The position numbers were made by a program, and so were the translations under genes. This document shows, piece by piece, positions 37,026 to 45,117 of a stretch of DNA of 45,793 nt (its first letter is position 1; each line of letters opens with the position of its first letter). The stretch comes from Flavobacterium sp. I-STPP5a (lineage in GTDB: Bacteria; Bacteroidota; Bacteroidia; Flavobacteriales; Flavobacteriaceae), in NCBI RefSeq assembly GCF_009764685.1, contig NZ_VHLM01000039.1, positions 1 to 45,793 on the forward strand, given 5' to 3'. The notes under the pieces were generated by a model. It saw only the letters and a list, made by a program, of their open reading frames with translations, searched no databases and was not told where the DNA came from.

Positions 37026-38264
37026 TTAATCGTAGTTCCTAATATTCATTTTTGAAATTTCTCGCAAAAATTCTTTTGCATCGTTATCTTCTTTTGAAAT
37101 TGCTATTTTATTAATTAGACCTAAATCATTTAGCCTATATTCAATACTAATTTTACCTACTCCAAAAAAATCAGATAAATATTTTACAATTTCTCTATAA
37201 TCTTTTTTGTTGCAATCTTGATTATCTAAATAAATACTCCCTTGTTTGCTAATTCCTAAATCTTTTTGAATTGCAATCAATCTCAATATTATTGAACTTT
37301 TAGGCATTAATAAGCAAGATGCAAAACAATTTGCTTGCCATTCAATCCAATTTTTTTCGTTTTTTATCCCATAGGATTGTTCAAAAAAACTAAATTGAAT
37401 ATCTTTGAAATTATCATAAATTGTTTGATTTACTTTTAAATCACTATGTAATACATAATGTCCAATTTCGTGTGCCAAAACAAATGGAAATTGAATTGTA
37501 TCTGTTATTGAATTATTTATTAGAATCTTTTGCTTTGATAAATCATAGTAACCTAAAACATTATTATTAAAAGTGTCAACTATATTAGAAGTTTCAACTT
37601 CAACTGATTTTTCGTTTTTTAAGTATTCAACTATTCTGTTAAGCGGTGTAGCTAAAGCATAATTTAAAATATCTGTATTGAAACTATTTAAAAATTCATT
37701 TGCTATATTTTCTATATTTGATGAATTCAACTTTTTTAACCCATCAATTTTTTTGGGTAATAAAGCATTTTCAATAAGTTTTCTGATTTTCTCATCAAAA
37801 TCATTTTCCTCTTTTGTTTGAATTTTTAGCTTTTCATTTTTATGTAAAACAATGGTATAGTTGTCTTCATTAACTTCAATTAACATTATTCCAGTATTCT
37901 CCGCAATCTTAAAAGCTCCACTTTGAAATTTATTATTTGTGATGACAATCCCTTTAGGAGTATATCCTTTAATGTTTTGTAATTTATAGCTGAACTCTTC
38001 TAAATCATCAACTGGAACACTATGATTTGAGTAGTTTTTACATTCAATTATACATAGTATCGTTGGCTTTATTGCATCAGGGTGTTTAACTTCAATAACT
38101 AAATCAAAAATCACATCTTTTTCTCTTATTAGATTATGATATTTCTTTTTTCTGTATAAAGTACAATGTTCAGGAATAAAACTTAAATCTTTATTATTTA
38201 AGGCTTTCTCTATTAATTCATATGATTTTGCTTCAAAGGCATCACCAATTTTTACTGTATTCAT
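37026..38264 (-). CDS. Mrr-type nuclease fused to ImmA/IrrE metallopeptidase
   Basis: 412 aa with two clear halves. Residues about 1-145 are a restriction-endonuclease-like fold: Glu11 helix, Asp54 (VIFDLVIEV), Glu74-x-Lys76 (CIIECKNY) and a GIVITN strand (105-110), the pattern of Mrr-like PD-(D/E)xK nucleases. Residues about 185-345 are an ImmA/IrrE zinc peptidase: His265-Glu266-x-x-His269 in LAHEIGHYVLHSD, and Glu308 in the EWQANCFASCLLMP motif. ImmA proteins cleave XRE repressors in response to DNA damage. The fusion suggests a nuclease whose release or expression is tied to proteolysis. First gene of the leftward operon, with a -7 motif just upstream. Confidence 0.8.
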   Translation of the reverse strand: MNTVKIGDAFEAKSYELIEKALNNKDLSFIPEHCTLYRKKKYHNLIREKDVIFDLVIEVKHPDAIKPTILCIIECKNYSNHSVPVDDLEEFSYKLQNIKGYTPKGIVITNNKFQSGAFKIAENTGIMLIEVNEDNYTIVLHKNEKLKIQTKEENDFDEKIRKLIENALLPKKIDGLKKLNSSNIENIANEFLNSFNTDILNYALATPLNRIVEYLKNEKSVEVETSNIVDTFNNNVLGYYDLSKQKILINNSITDTIQFPFVLAHEIGHYVLHSDLKVNQTIYDNFKDIQFSFFEQSYGIKNEKNWIEWQANCFASCLLMPKSSIILRLIAIQKDLGISKQGSIYLDNQDCNKKDYREIVKYLSDFFGVGKISIEYRLNDLGLINKIAISKEDNDAKEFLREISKMNIRNYD

Positions 38265-38283
38265 TGATATTGATTGTATGTTT

Positions 38284-38291
38284 CAAATTTA
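38284..38291 (-). promoter_or_regulatory. -7 motif (TAAATTTG) for the nuclease operon
   Basis: CAAATTTA on the plus strand lies 20 bp upstream of the fusion gene ATG. The rest of the 265-bp gap to 38529 is AT-rich, apart from a C-rich tract at about 38371-38385. No gene was found there. Confidence 0.45.
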
Positions 38292-38529
38292 AGTATTTTT
38301 CTGTAAAAATGTTTTATAATTTTTTTTGGTATTTTTTTTCAAACTCATTGAAAATTCAACCCAACAACAAATAAGACCACCCCCTCCTCATACCAATTCA
38401 AAACCCCCACCTATAAAGAGTAAGAAACAAAATTTACCAGCAGAATATGATAACACAAGTTGATAGCTGTGTATTTAAAAGTTGTGATTGTGTTTCTTGA
38501 AAAAATGTTTAACTCAAAAATTAGAAAAA

Positions 38530-38937
38530 ATGGTAAGAATTATTGGATTTAAAAAACGTGAAACAGAAGATGGAAAAGAATTTTTTGTTTTAGAACTTCA
38601 AGGTGGTGTAACAATGGTAAAAAGCAAAGAAACTGGAAAGTTTTATGTAACTGCCAACAAAGCTACAATTTCATCAACTTTTGATGAGGCAACTTGTCAA
38701 GCTCTAATCGGAACAGAATTAGAGGGCAAAGTTGAAAAAGTGGCAAGTGAACCTTATGAATATGTAGTGAAAGAAACAGGTGAAGTAATTACTTTAACCC
38801 ACAGATTTGAATATGTGGAAGATGAAAAAGCTGTTACTCCAAATGTAGAAATAAGCAAAACTACTTTCAGAGATGTTATGAAAAATAACTATGATGAAGA
38901 AAATACATTCTCTAAAAATGGCGAATTAGTTCACTAA
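38530..38937 (+). CDS. conserved Bacteroidota mobile-element protein
   Basis: 135 aa from the ATG at 38530 (MVRIIGFKKRETEDGKEFFVLELQGGVTMVKSKETGKFY). I recognise this as a protein that recurs in Bacteroidota islands and plasmids near radC-like genes; it has no established function. The beta-rich fold, about 100 residues, followed by an acidic, mixed tail is compatible with an OB-like ssDNA-binding protein, but no homology to SSB is evident. A hairpin terminator separates it from the RadC gene. The frame is open to 38488, but the extension is not conserved in my memory. Confidence 0.72.
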   Translation: MVRIIGFKKRETEDGKEFFVLELQGGVTMVKSKETGKFYVTANKATISSTFDEATCQALIGTELEGKVEKVASEPYEYVVKETGEVITLTHRFEYVEDEKAVTPNVEISKTTFRDVMKNNYDEENTFSKNGELVH

Positions 38938-38941
38938 AATC

Positions 38942-38999
38942 AAAGTGTTCAGAGTTTAAGAAGTCAATAAAATGATAACTTAACCTTTGAACACTTTTT
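38942..38999 (+). terminator. long-loop terminator before the RadC gene
   Basis: AAAGTGTTCA (38942-38951) pairs perfectly with TGAACACTTT (38988-38997) over a 36-nt loop, followed by a T run. It overlaps the alternative upstream radC start at 38987, which argues for the start at 39014. Confidence 0.7.
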
Positions 39000-39013
39000 A
39001 TTTTTTTAATGTT

Positions 39014-39454
39014 ATGGAAAATGTAATAGCCGAAATTCAAGTTTCTTATTCCACCAATAGTAGAATAAGACAACATATAACAACAAGTTATTCTGCTTAT
39101 GAAATACTCCAATCTAATTGGTATTCTGGTAGAATGGAATTACAAGAAGAATTTAAGGTGCTTCTCTTAAATAGAGCCAATCAAGTTTTAGGGATTTACA
39201 ACTTGTCAAAAGGTGGCGTGTCTTCAACTATTGTGGATATAAAATTATTGTTTGGTGTAGTTCTCAAAGCAAATGCTTCAAACATAGTAATTTGCCACAA
39301 TCACCCAAGTGGAAAATTAGCTCCAAGTGATGCCGATATTGAAATTACAAACAGAATAAAAGAAGCTTGTAAACTATTAGATATTCACTTTTTTGACCAC
39401 ATTATTATTTCACATTTAGGATATTACAGTTTTGCTGAAAAAAAAATTTGCTGA
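39014..39454 (+). CDS. radC: RadC-like JAMM/JAB domain protein
   Basis: 146 aa from 39014. It is the C-terminal JAB half of RadC only, without the HhH N-terminus, as is usual on mobile elements. The JAMM zinc motif is perfect: His95-x-His97-x7-Ser105-x-x-Asp108 in CHNHPSGKLAPSDADIE, with Glu46 as the candidate general acid. The motif is associated with metalloproteases, although RadC proteins have no proven substrate and no confirmed DNA repair function. Common in phage-defence and satellite islands. Its role here is unknown. Confidence 0.88.
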   Translation: MENVIAEIQVSYSTNSRIRQHITTSYSAYEILQSNWYSGRMELQEEFKVLLLNRANQVLGIYNLSKGGVSSTIVDIKLLFGVVLKANASNIVICHNHPSGKLAPSDADIEITNRIKEACKLLDIHFFDHIIISHLGYYSFAEKKIC

Positions 39455-39591
39455 ATGTTAAGCGTGTAAAGTAGTTCAAATCAAGCTGAATAAAACACAA
39501 TATAAAAATGAATTTTATTACAGTATTATCTTAATAGCGATTTCTATAAATTTTAATTCTTTAATAAAGTTCAAATTCTGAATAAGTATCT

Positions 39592-39599
39592 TATTTTTG
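39592..39599 (+). promoter_or_regulatory. -7 motif (TATTTTTG) for the 383-aa gene
   Basis: TATTTTTG lies 20 bp before the ATG at 39620. Confidence 0.45.
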
Positions 39600-39619
39600 G
39601 CATTACTAAATAGGTTGTA

Positions 39620-40771
39620 ATGTTTGATACTCAAAAATTCATAGAAGATAGAAAAGTAGAAAAATTTGAAAATTTCAAGTTTCAAAACAATTCAGAATTT
39701 TCACAATTTAACACTAATGATAATATGGTTATTTTTTTTGATTTAGAAAATAACCATACTATTAACCAATACATTAAGACTAATCTTGAAACTATAAAAA
39801 AAAGATTTAGTGAGGAATATAAAAACTTTGTGTATTTACCAAATATTCAATTTTCTAAAAACTTTGATGCAATCTTAAAATATTATTTGCCTTATTTATC
39901 AGAAGATAATTTCAGAACGCTTCAATTTGAAAACATATTCCAAAAACCAGAAATCCAAAAAATATTAGATTATTTTGGATATAGCGGAACTATAAAATGT
40001 GGATTAATATTCGTTAATGAATCAACAATAGTTGAATGTAATGAATTTTTGATACAAGATAATTTTTTCACAGATTCACTATTGTATTTCAAGACATTAA
40101 GTGAACAAAGAATTTTTAGTTTTGATGATTGTGATGATATGATTGATAACATAAAATCATTCAATCCTTATGAAAATCTTGATGATGATGCATTGGCTAA
40201 AATCAATGAAATTCAAAAGCAATTAGCTGAATTAAAACAAAATGGTCAGTTGCTTTTTGCCTTGCCAATTTTAAAAGAAATACTTGAAAACGAAACCAAT
40301 ACAATTGACATTAATTCTGAAAATAATTTAGTAATTGATGAAGATTTCAGAATACTTTTGCCCAATTTTAATAACATTGAAATCCAGTTAAGTCATTTAA
40401 CAAAAGCTGTTTATATGTTGTTTTACAATAATCCAAAAGGCATAAACATAAAGCATCTTACTAGTTACAAAAAAGAAATAATCTCTCTTTATGCTGGTAT
40501 TTCCAATCAGTTAGACTATGATAAAATGCTTCAAAGTATTGATGATTTGGTTAAACCCGATAGTAAAGCAATTTACACCCATATATCAAGAATAAAATCA
40601 GCGTTTTACAAACAAATGGATTATAAATTTGCCGATAAATTTATTGTGACCAGTGCAAATTTTGGAAATGATTTTAAATTTATTCCAATTCTAAAAGACA
40701 AAATAGTTCTAATTCAAGAGCAGAGAGAAACTGATGAACCTTATTTTATTGATGATGATTTTTCAGAATAA
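39620..40771 (+). CDS. hypothetical protein with C-terminal winged-helix-like module
   Basis: 383 aa, soluble, acidic. The first 190 residues have no motif I know. A short coiled coil follows (about 192-215). The last 130 residues read LTKAVYMLFYNNPKGINIKHLTSYKKEIISLYAGIS...SIDDLVKPDSKAIYTHISRIKSAFYKQM (about 269-343). This is a pattern I have seen at the C-terminus of several Bacteroidota hypothetical proteins and which looks like a winged-helix DNA-binding or regulatory module. It is transcribed alone from its own -7 motif and is convergent with the XRE gene. No function is assigned. Confidence 0.7.
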   Translation: MFDTQKFIEDRKVEKFENFKFQNNSEFSQFNTNDNMVIFFDLENNHTINQYIKTNLETIKKRFSEEYKNFVYLPNIQFSKNFDAILKYYLPYLSEDNFRTLQFENIFQKPEIQKILDYFGYSGTIKCGLIFVNESTIVECNEFLIQDNFFTDSLLYFKTLSEQRIFSFDDCDDMIDNIKSFNPYENLDDDALAKINEIQKQLAELKQNGQLLFALPILKEILENETNTIDINSENNLVIDEDFRILLPNFNNIEIQLSHLTKAVYMLFYNNPKGINIKHLTSYKKEIISLYAGISNQLDYDKMLQSIDDLVKPDSKAIYTHISRIKSAFYKQMDYKFADKFIVTSANFGNDFKFIPILKDKIVLIQEQRETDEPYFIDDDFSE

Positions 40772-40869
40772 CACTTGCAAATTTGCAACTCTAAAACCTT
40801 AATTACTATTGAATTTATATTTGCTAAAAATTAAGTATAGCAAATGAAAAATTTAGTATTAAAGTTGTT

Positions 40870-41082
40870 TCAGAATTTGAAGAGTTCAACAGGTTCAATA
40901 CCTAAAGCTTTGGAAACAATACTCAAAGTGGAAAGCGTTGCATTAGCTCCGCCAGATTCTAATCTACTCATATTACTTTTTTCAAAGTTGCATTTAGCCG
41001 CTAAATCTTGTTGAGATAATTTCTTCTCAATTCTGATTTGCCGAATACGTTTACCAACCTTAATTTGTAATAAATCTTCCAA
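40870..41082 (-). CDS. XRE-family transcriptional regulator
   Basis: 70 aa, essentially one HTH_3 domain: IKVGKRIRQIRIEKKLSQQDLAAKCNFEKSNMSRLESGGANATLSTLSIVSKALGIEPVELF (about 7-68). It is divergent from the zinc-ribbon gene. Two TTATC-N6-GATAA palindromes in the intergenic region are the obvious operators, suggesting that it represses itself and the rightward cluster. It could be the substrate of the ImmA/IrrE half of the fusion protein at 37026-38264, as in ImmR/ImmA pairs. That link is inference. Confidence 0.9.
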   Translation of the reverse strand: MEDLLQIKVGKRIRQIRIEKKLSQQDLAAKCNFEKSNMSRLESGGANATLSTLSIVSKALGIEPVELFKF

Positions 41083-41089
41083 ATTTTAA

Positions 41090-41105
41090 TTATCATTTAT
41101 GATAA
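41090..41105. promoter_or_regulatory. operator-like palindrome O1 (TTATC-N6-GATAA)
   Basis: TTATCATTTATGATAA is a perfect palindrome of 16 bp. It lies 8 bp upstream of the XRE start codon and upstream of the rightward -7 motif. Confidence 0.65.
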
Positions 41106-41117
41106 ACAAAATTTGTC

Positions 41118-41125
41118 TATTTTTG
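41118..41125 (+). promoter_or_regulatory. -7 motif (TATTTTTG) between the two operators
   Basis: TATTTTTG fits TAnnTTTG and lies between the two palindromes, 60 bp before the zinc-ribbon gene start. Occupied operators would cover both sides of this promoter. Confidence 0.55.
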
Positions 41126-41135
41126 CCTTTGTTGG

Positions 41136-41151
41136 TTATCGTAAAAGATAA
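41136..41151. promoter_or_regulatory. operator-like palindrome O2 (TTATC-N6-GATAA)
   Basis: TTATCGTAAAAGATAA has the same half-sites and spacing as O1, with centres 46 bp apart. Confidence 0.65.
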
Positions 41152-41185
41152 AAAAGTATTTAATATTTAGCTAAAAATAAAAGCA

Positions 41186-41584
41186 ATGATTAACCCAAAA
41201 GTATTTGAAGAAAATGAAATCTGCGTTAAATGTGGAGGAGAATTTAATAAGCATTTTAATCTTTGTGGAGATTGTAAGAGTAAAGATAATTCAGGCGAAA
41301 TAGATATAAAATATTTAAAATACAAAGCTATTGAATATAGAGAAGGAGACATTAATAATCAGCATATAGTTATTGTTACTGTAAAAAATTCAGCTTTAGG
41401 AATAATAAAGTTTATCGTGCCATTTAATTCTCAAATTGCGAATAGAGTAATTTATTATGTAGATAATGGGATTAGAGATTTTTTAGAAGATGGTTTAACA
41501 CAAGAATATTTAATCAATATAAATGATTTTTCAAAAAATGTGATTAACGGAGAAATTTACCTTGTTTTAAATGGGTTAATTTAA
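41186..41584 (+). CDS. zinc-ribbon hypothetical protein
   Basis: 132 aa. An N-terminal zinc ribbon has Cys13-x-x-Cys16 and Cys27-x-x-Cys30 (ICVKCGGEF...LCGDCKS). The rest is a beta-rich domain with IVIVTVKNSALGIIKFIVPF (about 61-80) and VIYYVDNGIRDFLEDGL (about 89-105), no family recognised. First gene of the cluster behind the XRE operators. The TPR protein gene begins 16 bp later. Confidence 0.72.
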   Translation: MINPKVFEENEICVKCGGEFNKHFNLCGDCKSKDNSGEIDIKYLKYKAIEYREGDINNQHIVIVTVKNSALGIIKFIVPFNSQIANRVIYYVDNGIRDFLEDGLTQEYLININDFSKNVINGEIYLVLNGLI

Positions 41585-41600
41585 AAAAAATAATTAAGAA

Positions 41601-42644
41601 ATGATAAATTTTGAAAATTACAATTTAGGAGTTGATGAATATGAGAAACAAAACTACAAATCAAGTATTGATTATTTCACTAAATCAATACTTGACAACC
41701 AAAAATTAGGCAATTCTTTTTCACTTGCTTACTTTTTTAGAGCATCTTCATATTTCTTTTTGGAAGAATATTATAAAGCTATAAAAGATTTTGAAGAAGC
41801 TTCAATAGCAATGTTTGATGATTATAGAGTTTATTATTTTAAAGGACTTTCTCATTTTAATTTAAAACACTATGATGAAGCTATTTTAGATTTAAACAAA
41901 ACAATTGAGCTTAAAAATGATTTTGAAGATTCTTATATTAAACTATATGAAATATACAGAATAATATGTTCTAATAAATTAGCTAAAGAAATGTTGAATA
42001 AGATAATAGCTATAAACCCGAATAATATAGACGTTGTAAGTAAATTGTGTGAAAAATATAATTATGAAAGTTTTGGTGATTTATCAAAAATGTTTCAACT
42101 TGATTTCTTCTCGTTATTTCCTGATGACCCAAATGCTTCTAATCTATCAAAAGAAATTGCTTCAACAATGCCAAAATTTTCAAATGGTTCTGTTGGGAAT
42201 GGATTGTACTTGTCTTATGTTTTAATCAAAAATAGGAAACTAAAAGGAAATTCTGATTTAATAATTGAAAAAGAAATTGATATGTCAGAAGAACCAATAA
42301 ACGAAATAATTTCAAATAAAATCCCAAATAAAAAGATGAATATAAAAAATAGATTGAAAAATGTTTTTGCTTCAATAAACTCTTTGGGCAAAGAAGAAAG
42401 TTTAGAAAGCATTATAAAAAGTGTTATAATTTCTCTATTGTTTGGTATAACAATAGCAATGATAATAGGTTGGATAACAAGTGAGAGTAGAACTTTTTAT
42501 GATATTAGCGATTCTTATGGAAACCGAGTTGAAAGAACTGAAAGTAGTTTCAATTATGGTACGGGTTTAATACTTGGGAGTATTAGTACACTTGTTATTT
42601 TTATTAGAAGATTACGAGCCAATAAAAAAAACCAAACATTATAA
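41601..42644 (+). CDS. TPR protein with two C-terminal membrane segments
   Basis: 347 aa. Residues about 5-145 hold three to four TPR-type repeats (YEKQNYKSSIDYFTKSI, YYKAIKDFEEASIAM, HYDEAILDLNKTIEL, CSNKLAKEMLNKIIAI). A linker follows with a lysine-rich patch (about 240-255). Two hydrophobic segments are at about 271-289 (VIISLLFGITIAMIIGWI) and 319-337 (TGLILGSISTLVIFIRRL). The short loop between them is charged. TPR plus 2TM suggests a protein-protein sensor tied to the inner membrane. Function unknown. Sits 16 bp after the zinc-ribbon gene and 5 bp before the next gene. Confidence 0.72.
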   Translation: MINFENYNLGVDEYEKQNYKSSIDYFTKSILDNQKLGNSFSLAYFFRASSYFFLEEYYKAIKDFEEASIAMFDDYRVYYFKGLSHFNLKHYDEAILDLNKTIELKNDFEDSYIKLYEIYRIICSNKLAKEMLNKIIAINPNNIDVVSKLCEKYNYESFGDLSKMFQLDFFSLFPDDPNASNLSKEIASTMPKFSNGSVGNGLYLSYVLIKNRKLKGNSDLIIEKEIDMSEEPINEIISNKIPNKKMNIKNRLKNVFASINSLGKEESLESIIKSVIISLLFGITIAMIIGWITSESRTFYDISDSYGNRVERTESSFNYGTGLILGSISTLVIFIRRLRANKKNQTL

Positions 42645-42649
42645 ACCTA

Positions 42650-43099
42650 ATGAAAACAATAAAAGCAAACACAGTAGAATATGAATTTGTGAATTGTAGA
42701 AAAATCATTTTATTAAGAAATGATGAAAATTATATAATCTCTACTGAAGCTTATTTGATAAACAAAATGTTAAAGGAGATACTTGAAAAACAATCATTGC
42801 ATAATGCTATACTAAAGTTTGCAAATTTAATTTTCATAAGAAGCTTCGAGAATGTAATTGTGCATTGTGAAGAACTCGAAAATGAAATTCCTTATAGTTC
42901 ACAAGACCTTAAATATATTTTGATAGAATCACTTCAAAATGGTATCTGTACCATTTTCAATAAGCAAACATTACAATTTATAGACCAAGTTGAAATTGAA
43001 TACTATGATAATTCTTCTCACGAAATGATAAGTGAAGGAGGAAGAAATTTTTACTTCAACAAAAAACTATTTATTAACAGTTTAGACTACCAAAGTTAG
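42650..43099 (+). CDS. hypothetical protein
   Basis: 149 aa, soluble, mixed alpha/beta, without signal or membrane segment. One stretch, FANLIFIRSFENVIVHCEELENEIPYSSQDLKYILIESLQNGICTIFNKQTLQF (about 57-110), shows alternating strands and helices. No family recognised. It begins 5 bp after the TPR gene, so it is very likely in the same operon. Confidence 0.65.
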   Translation: MKTIKANTVEYEFVNCRKIILLRNDENYIISTEAYLINKMLKEILEKQSLHNAILKFANLIFIRSFENVIVHCEELENEIPYSSQDLKYILIESLQNGICTIFNKQTLQFIDQVEIEYYDNSSHEMISEGGRNFYFNKKLFINSLDYQS

Positions 43100-43168
43100 A
43101 ATAAGTATCTCAAATTAAAGGCAAAAAGTTGTAATTACAAACAATTTTATGAAAAACAGTTTAAAATA

Positions 43169-43699
43169 ATGGACGAATTTGACCCACTTTTAGAGCTTAG
43201 AGAAAAGCATCCAGATATTCCTACCAAAGTAGAAAAAATTAAAAAATGGTTAGAAAAATATAAATCTCTATTTGACTATTACGAAAAAGTAACATTTTGC
43301 AGAGAAAATGGCAAAGCTTGTATAATGGGAGTTCTAATGACTTGTAACAATCCTGATTTAAGACAAGGTTGCGATTTTATGACAGCTTATAATGGTTTAT
43401 TAGCAACAATTGAATTGCATAAAAATGAGCTGATTTTTAAAGAAATAGTAGCAGAATATAAACTTATAGAAAATAATAGAAGAGCTATTATTGATTGGGT
43501 AATTAAAAACGAAGAGTTAGGTTATTCCGATATTTATAGTATCCCTGAAATTGGTATAATGACAGATGTAATAGAGTTCAAATATTCTTACGCATTTCAA
43601 GAATATTTTTGGAATAACATCTATTATGTAGCAAAATATAGAGGGGAAATCATTCCTCAAAAATTTCATACTCAAAATGATGATGAAATTCTTTTTTAA
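43169..43699 (+). CDS. hypothetical protein
   Basis: 176 aa, soluble and helical. Four scattered cysteines (CRENGKACIMGVLMTCNN...GC, about 48-73) are a visible feature, but their spacing is not a standard zinc site. Starts 69 bp after the preceding gene. No family recognised. Confidence 0.65.
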   Translation: MDEFDPLLELREKHPDIPTKVEKIKKWLEKYKSLFDYYEKVTFCRENGKACIMGVLMTCNNPDLRQGCDFMTAYNGLLATIELHKNELIFKEIVAEYKLIENNRRAIIDWVIKNEELGYSDIYSIPEIGIMTDVIEFKYSYAFQEYFWNNIYYVAKYRGEIIPQKFHTQNDDEILF

Positions 43700-43729
43700 T
43701 CCCAACTACTAACAATTTCAAAGAGAAAT

Positions 43730-44602
43730 ATGGATAAAAACACAAAATATATAATCCAAAACCATTTGTATTGGGCTGAAAATGGAATTTCAAAAGAAGA
43801 AATTTATGAGACTTGTAAAAAAGCAAGGAACGATTTTTTTTGTAATCCCAATATGTATAAAGTCCAAGAAATTTTAGATTACAAATTACAATCTAAAGAG
43901 ATTTATTCTGCATCAGATTACGAGAAAATTACTTTTTTATGGACACACCTTTCAGATGATGAAATTAATTTATCTTTTCTAAAATATTGTATCAATTTAG
44001 AAGAAATCAATATAAGCTGCTACAACGAAACTAATTTAGAATCATTGAAAAACAATATCAAACTGAAAAAAATTATTGCACACGACAATAAAATAACCAA
44101 CATTGAAGCATTATACAATCATACTGATTTAGAACATCTAAATATTGAAAACAATCCTTGTACTTCTATAAAACCAATTGCTCATTTGAAAAATATAAAA
44201 GAGCTTTATTTAGGATTAATTGACAATGAAATTGATGTATTAAACATTCTAAAAAATAATCCTATTTGTAGTGTTCATTATCTAATAAAAGGAGCGGGAG
44301 AAACAGGCTTTGAAAATTTTATTTTTCCTTATTACAAAATGATTATCATTCAAAATGAAAGCAAAATAGAAATAGTAATGTTTGGAATTGAAGAAGCTCA
44401 TCCTGAATCTTCATGGATTGAAATTCCAGATACAATTTCGGAAAATGAAGAATTTTTAGAGAAAAAATACAAAAAGTTATTCCAAGAAATGACAAAACGA
44501 TTAGAAAAAATAACCAATAGACCAACAATTATTGATGAAGACAAAACCCATTTTTATTTAAACTACTATCAATCTAATTATGTTTTAAATTTTATCCAAT
44601 AA
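43730..44602 (+). CDS. leucine-rich-repeat-like protein
   Basis: 290 aa, cytosolic (no signal). Residues about 65-165 hold short LRR-like units: LSFLKYCINLEEINIS, LESLKNNIKLKKIIAHDNKITN, IEALYNHTDLEHLNIENNPCTS, IKPIAHLKNIKELYLG. The N-terminal 60 residues and C-terminal 120 (a beta-rich FEN...YKMIIIQNESKIEIVMFGIEEAHPES region followed by a charged helix) flank them. LRR proteins of this size can be binders or immunity proteins of polymorphic toxins. No toxin is visible here. 30 bp after the previous gene. Confidence 0.7.
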   Translation: MDKNTKYIIQNHLYWAENGISKEEIYETCKKARNDFFCNPNMYKVQEILDYKLQSKEIYSASDYEKITFLWTHLSDDEINLSFLKYCINLEEINISCYNETNLESLKNNIKLKKIIAHDNKITNIEALYNHTDLEHLNIENNPCTSIKPIAHLKNIKELYLGLIDNEIDVLNILKNNPICSVHYLIKGAGETGFENFIFPYYKMIIIQNESKIEIVMFGIEEAHPESSWIEIPDTISENEEFLEKKYKKLFQEMTKRLEKITNRPTIIDEDKTHFYLNYYQSNYVLNFIQ

Positions 44603-44665
44603 ACGATTAGAATACATTGTAAATAACTGAAAAACAAACAATAAACTTAATAAATTTAAACCAAA

Positions 44666-45055
44666 ATGAAAAAATTAAAATTATTTTTAGTTGCAACGAT
44701 TGCAACAATTGCAATGCTTGCAACCTCTTGTTCAAAAAGTGAAGATAACACAAATTCAGTTAATGCTCCTGATTCAATTGGAGAAACAGAATGGAAATCT
44801 GTTCAAAATGGTTCAAATTTTGTGCTGTATTTTTCAAACTCTACAACACAAGTTTCAATTACTCAACCTAATGGAAACCTACTTGGAACATACAATTACA
44901 ATATACCAAATGCAACTTTTTCATTTAATATAGAAGTATCTCCAAACAATCTTAATAAACTGTTCAATAAGAATATAAGCTACACAGGAGCTGTTAATGG
45001 AAATACAATAACTGTAGCTGTTAATGGTCAAAATATGGTTTTTACAAAGCTCTAA
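44666..45055 (+). CDS. small lipoprotein
   Basis: 129 aa. Signal peptide MKKLKLFLVATIATIAMLATSC with lipobox LATSC at Cys22, then SKSEDNTN, the acidic start typical of Bacteroidota surface lipoproteins. The mature part is a small beta domain (WKSVQNGSNFVLYFSNSTTQVSITQPNGNLLGTYNY...VNGNTITVAVNGQNMVFTKL), reminiscent of lipocalin-like DUFs with repeated G-x-W and N-G-N turns. A terminator follows. No function assigned. Confidence 0.75.
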   Translation: MKKLKLFLVATIATIAMLATSCSKSEDNTNSVNAPDSIGETEWKSVQNGSNFVLYFSNSTTQVSITQPNGNLLGTYNYNIPNATFSFNIEVSPNNLNKLFNKNISYTGAVNGNTITVAVNGQNMVFTKL

Positions 45056-45070
45056 ATTGATTATAACTAT

Positions 45071-45104
45071 AACAAAGCCACCTCAAAAAGGTGGTTTTGT
45101 TGTT
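45071..45104 (+). terminator. intrinsic terminator after the lipoprotein gene
   Basis: AACAAAGCCACCT (45071-45083) pairs with AGGTGGTTTTGTT (45089-45101), with one G-T position, over a 5-nt loop and a short T-rich tail. Confidence 0.85.
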
Positions 45105-45117
45105 TAAATGAATTTCT

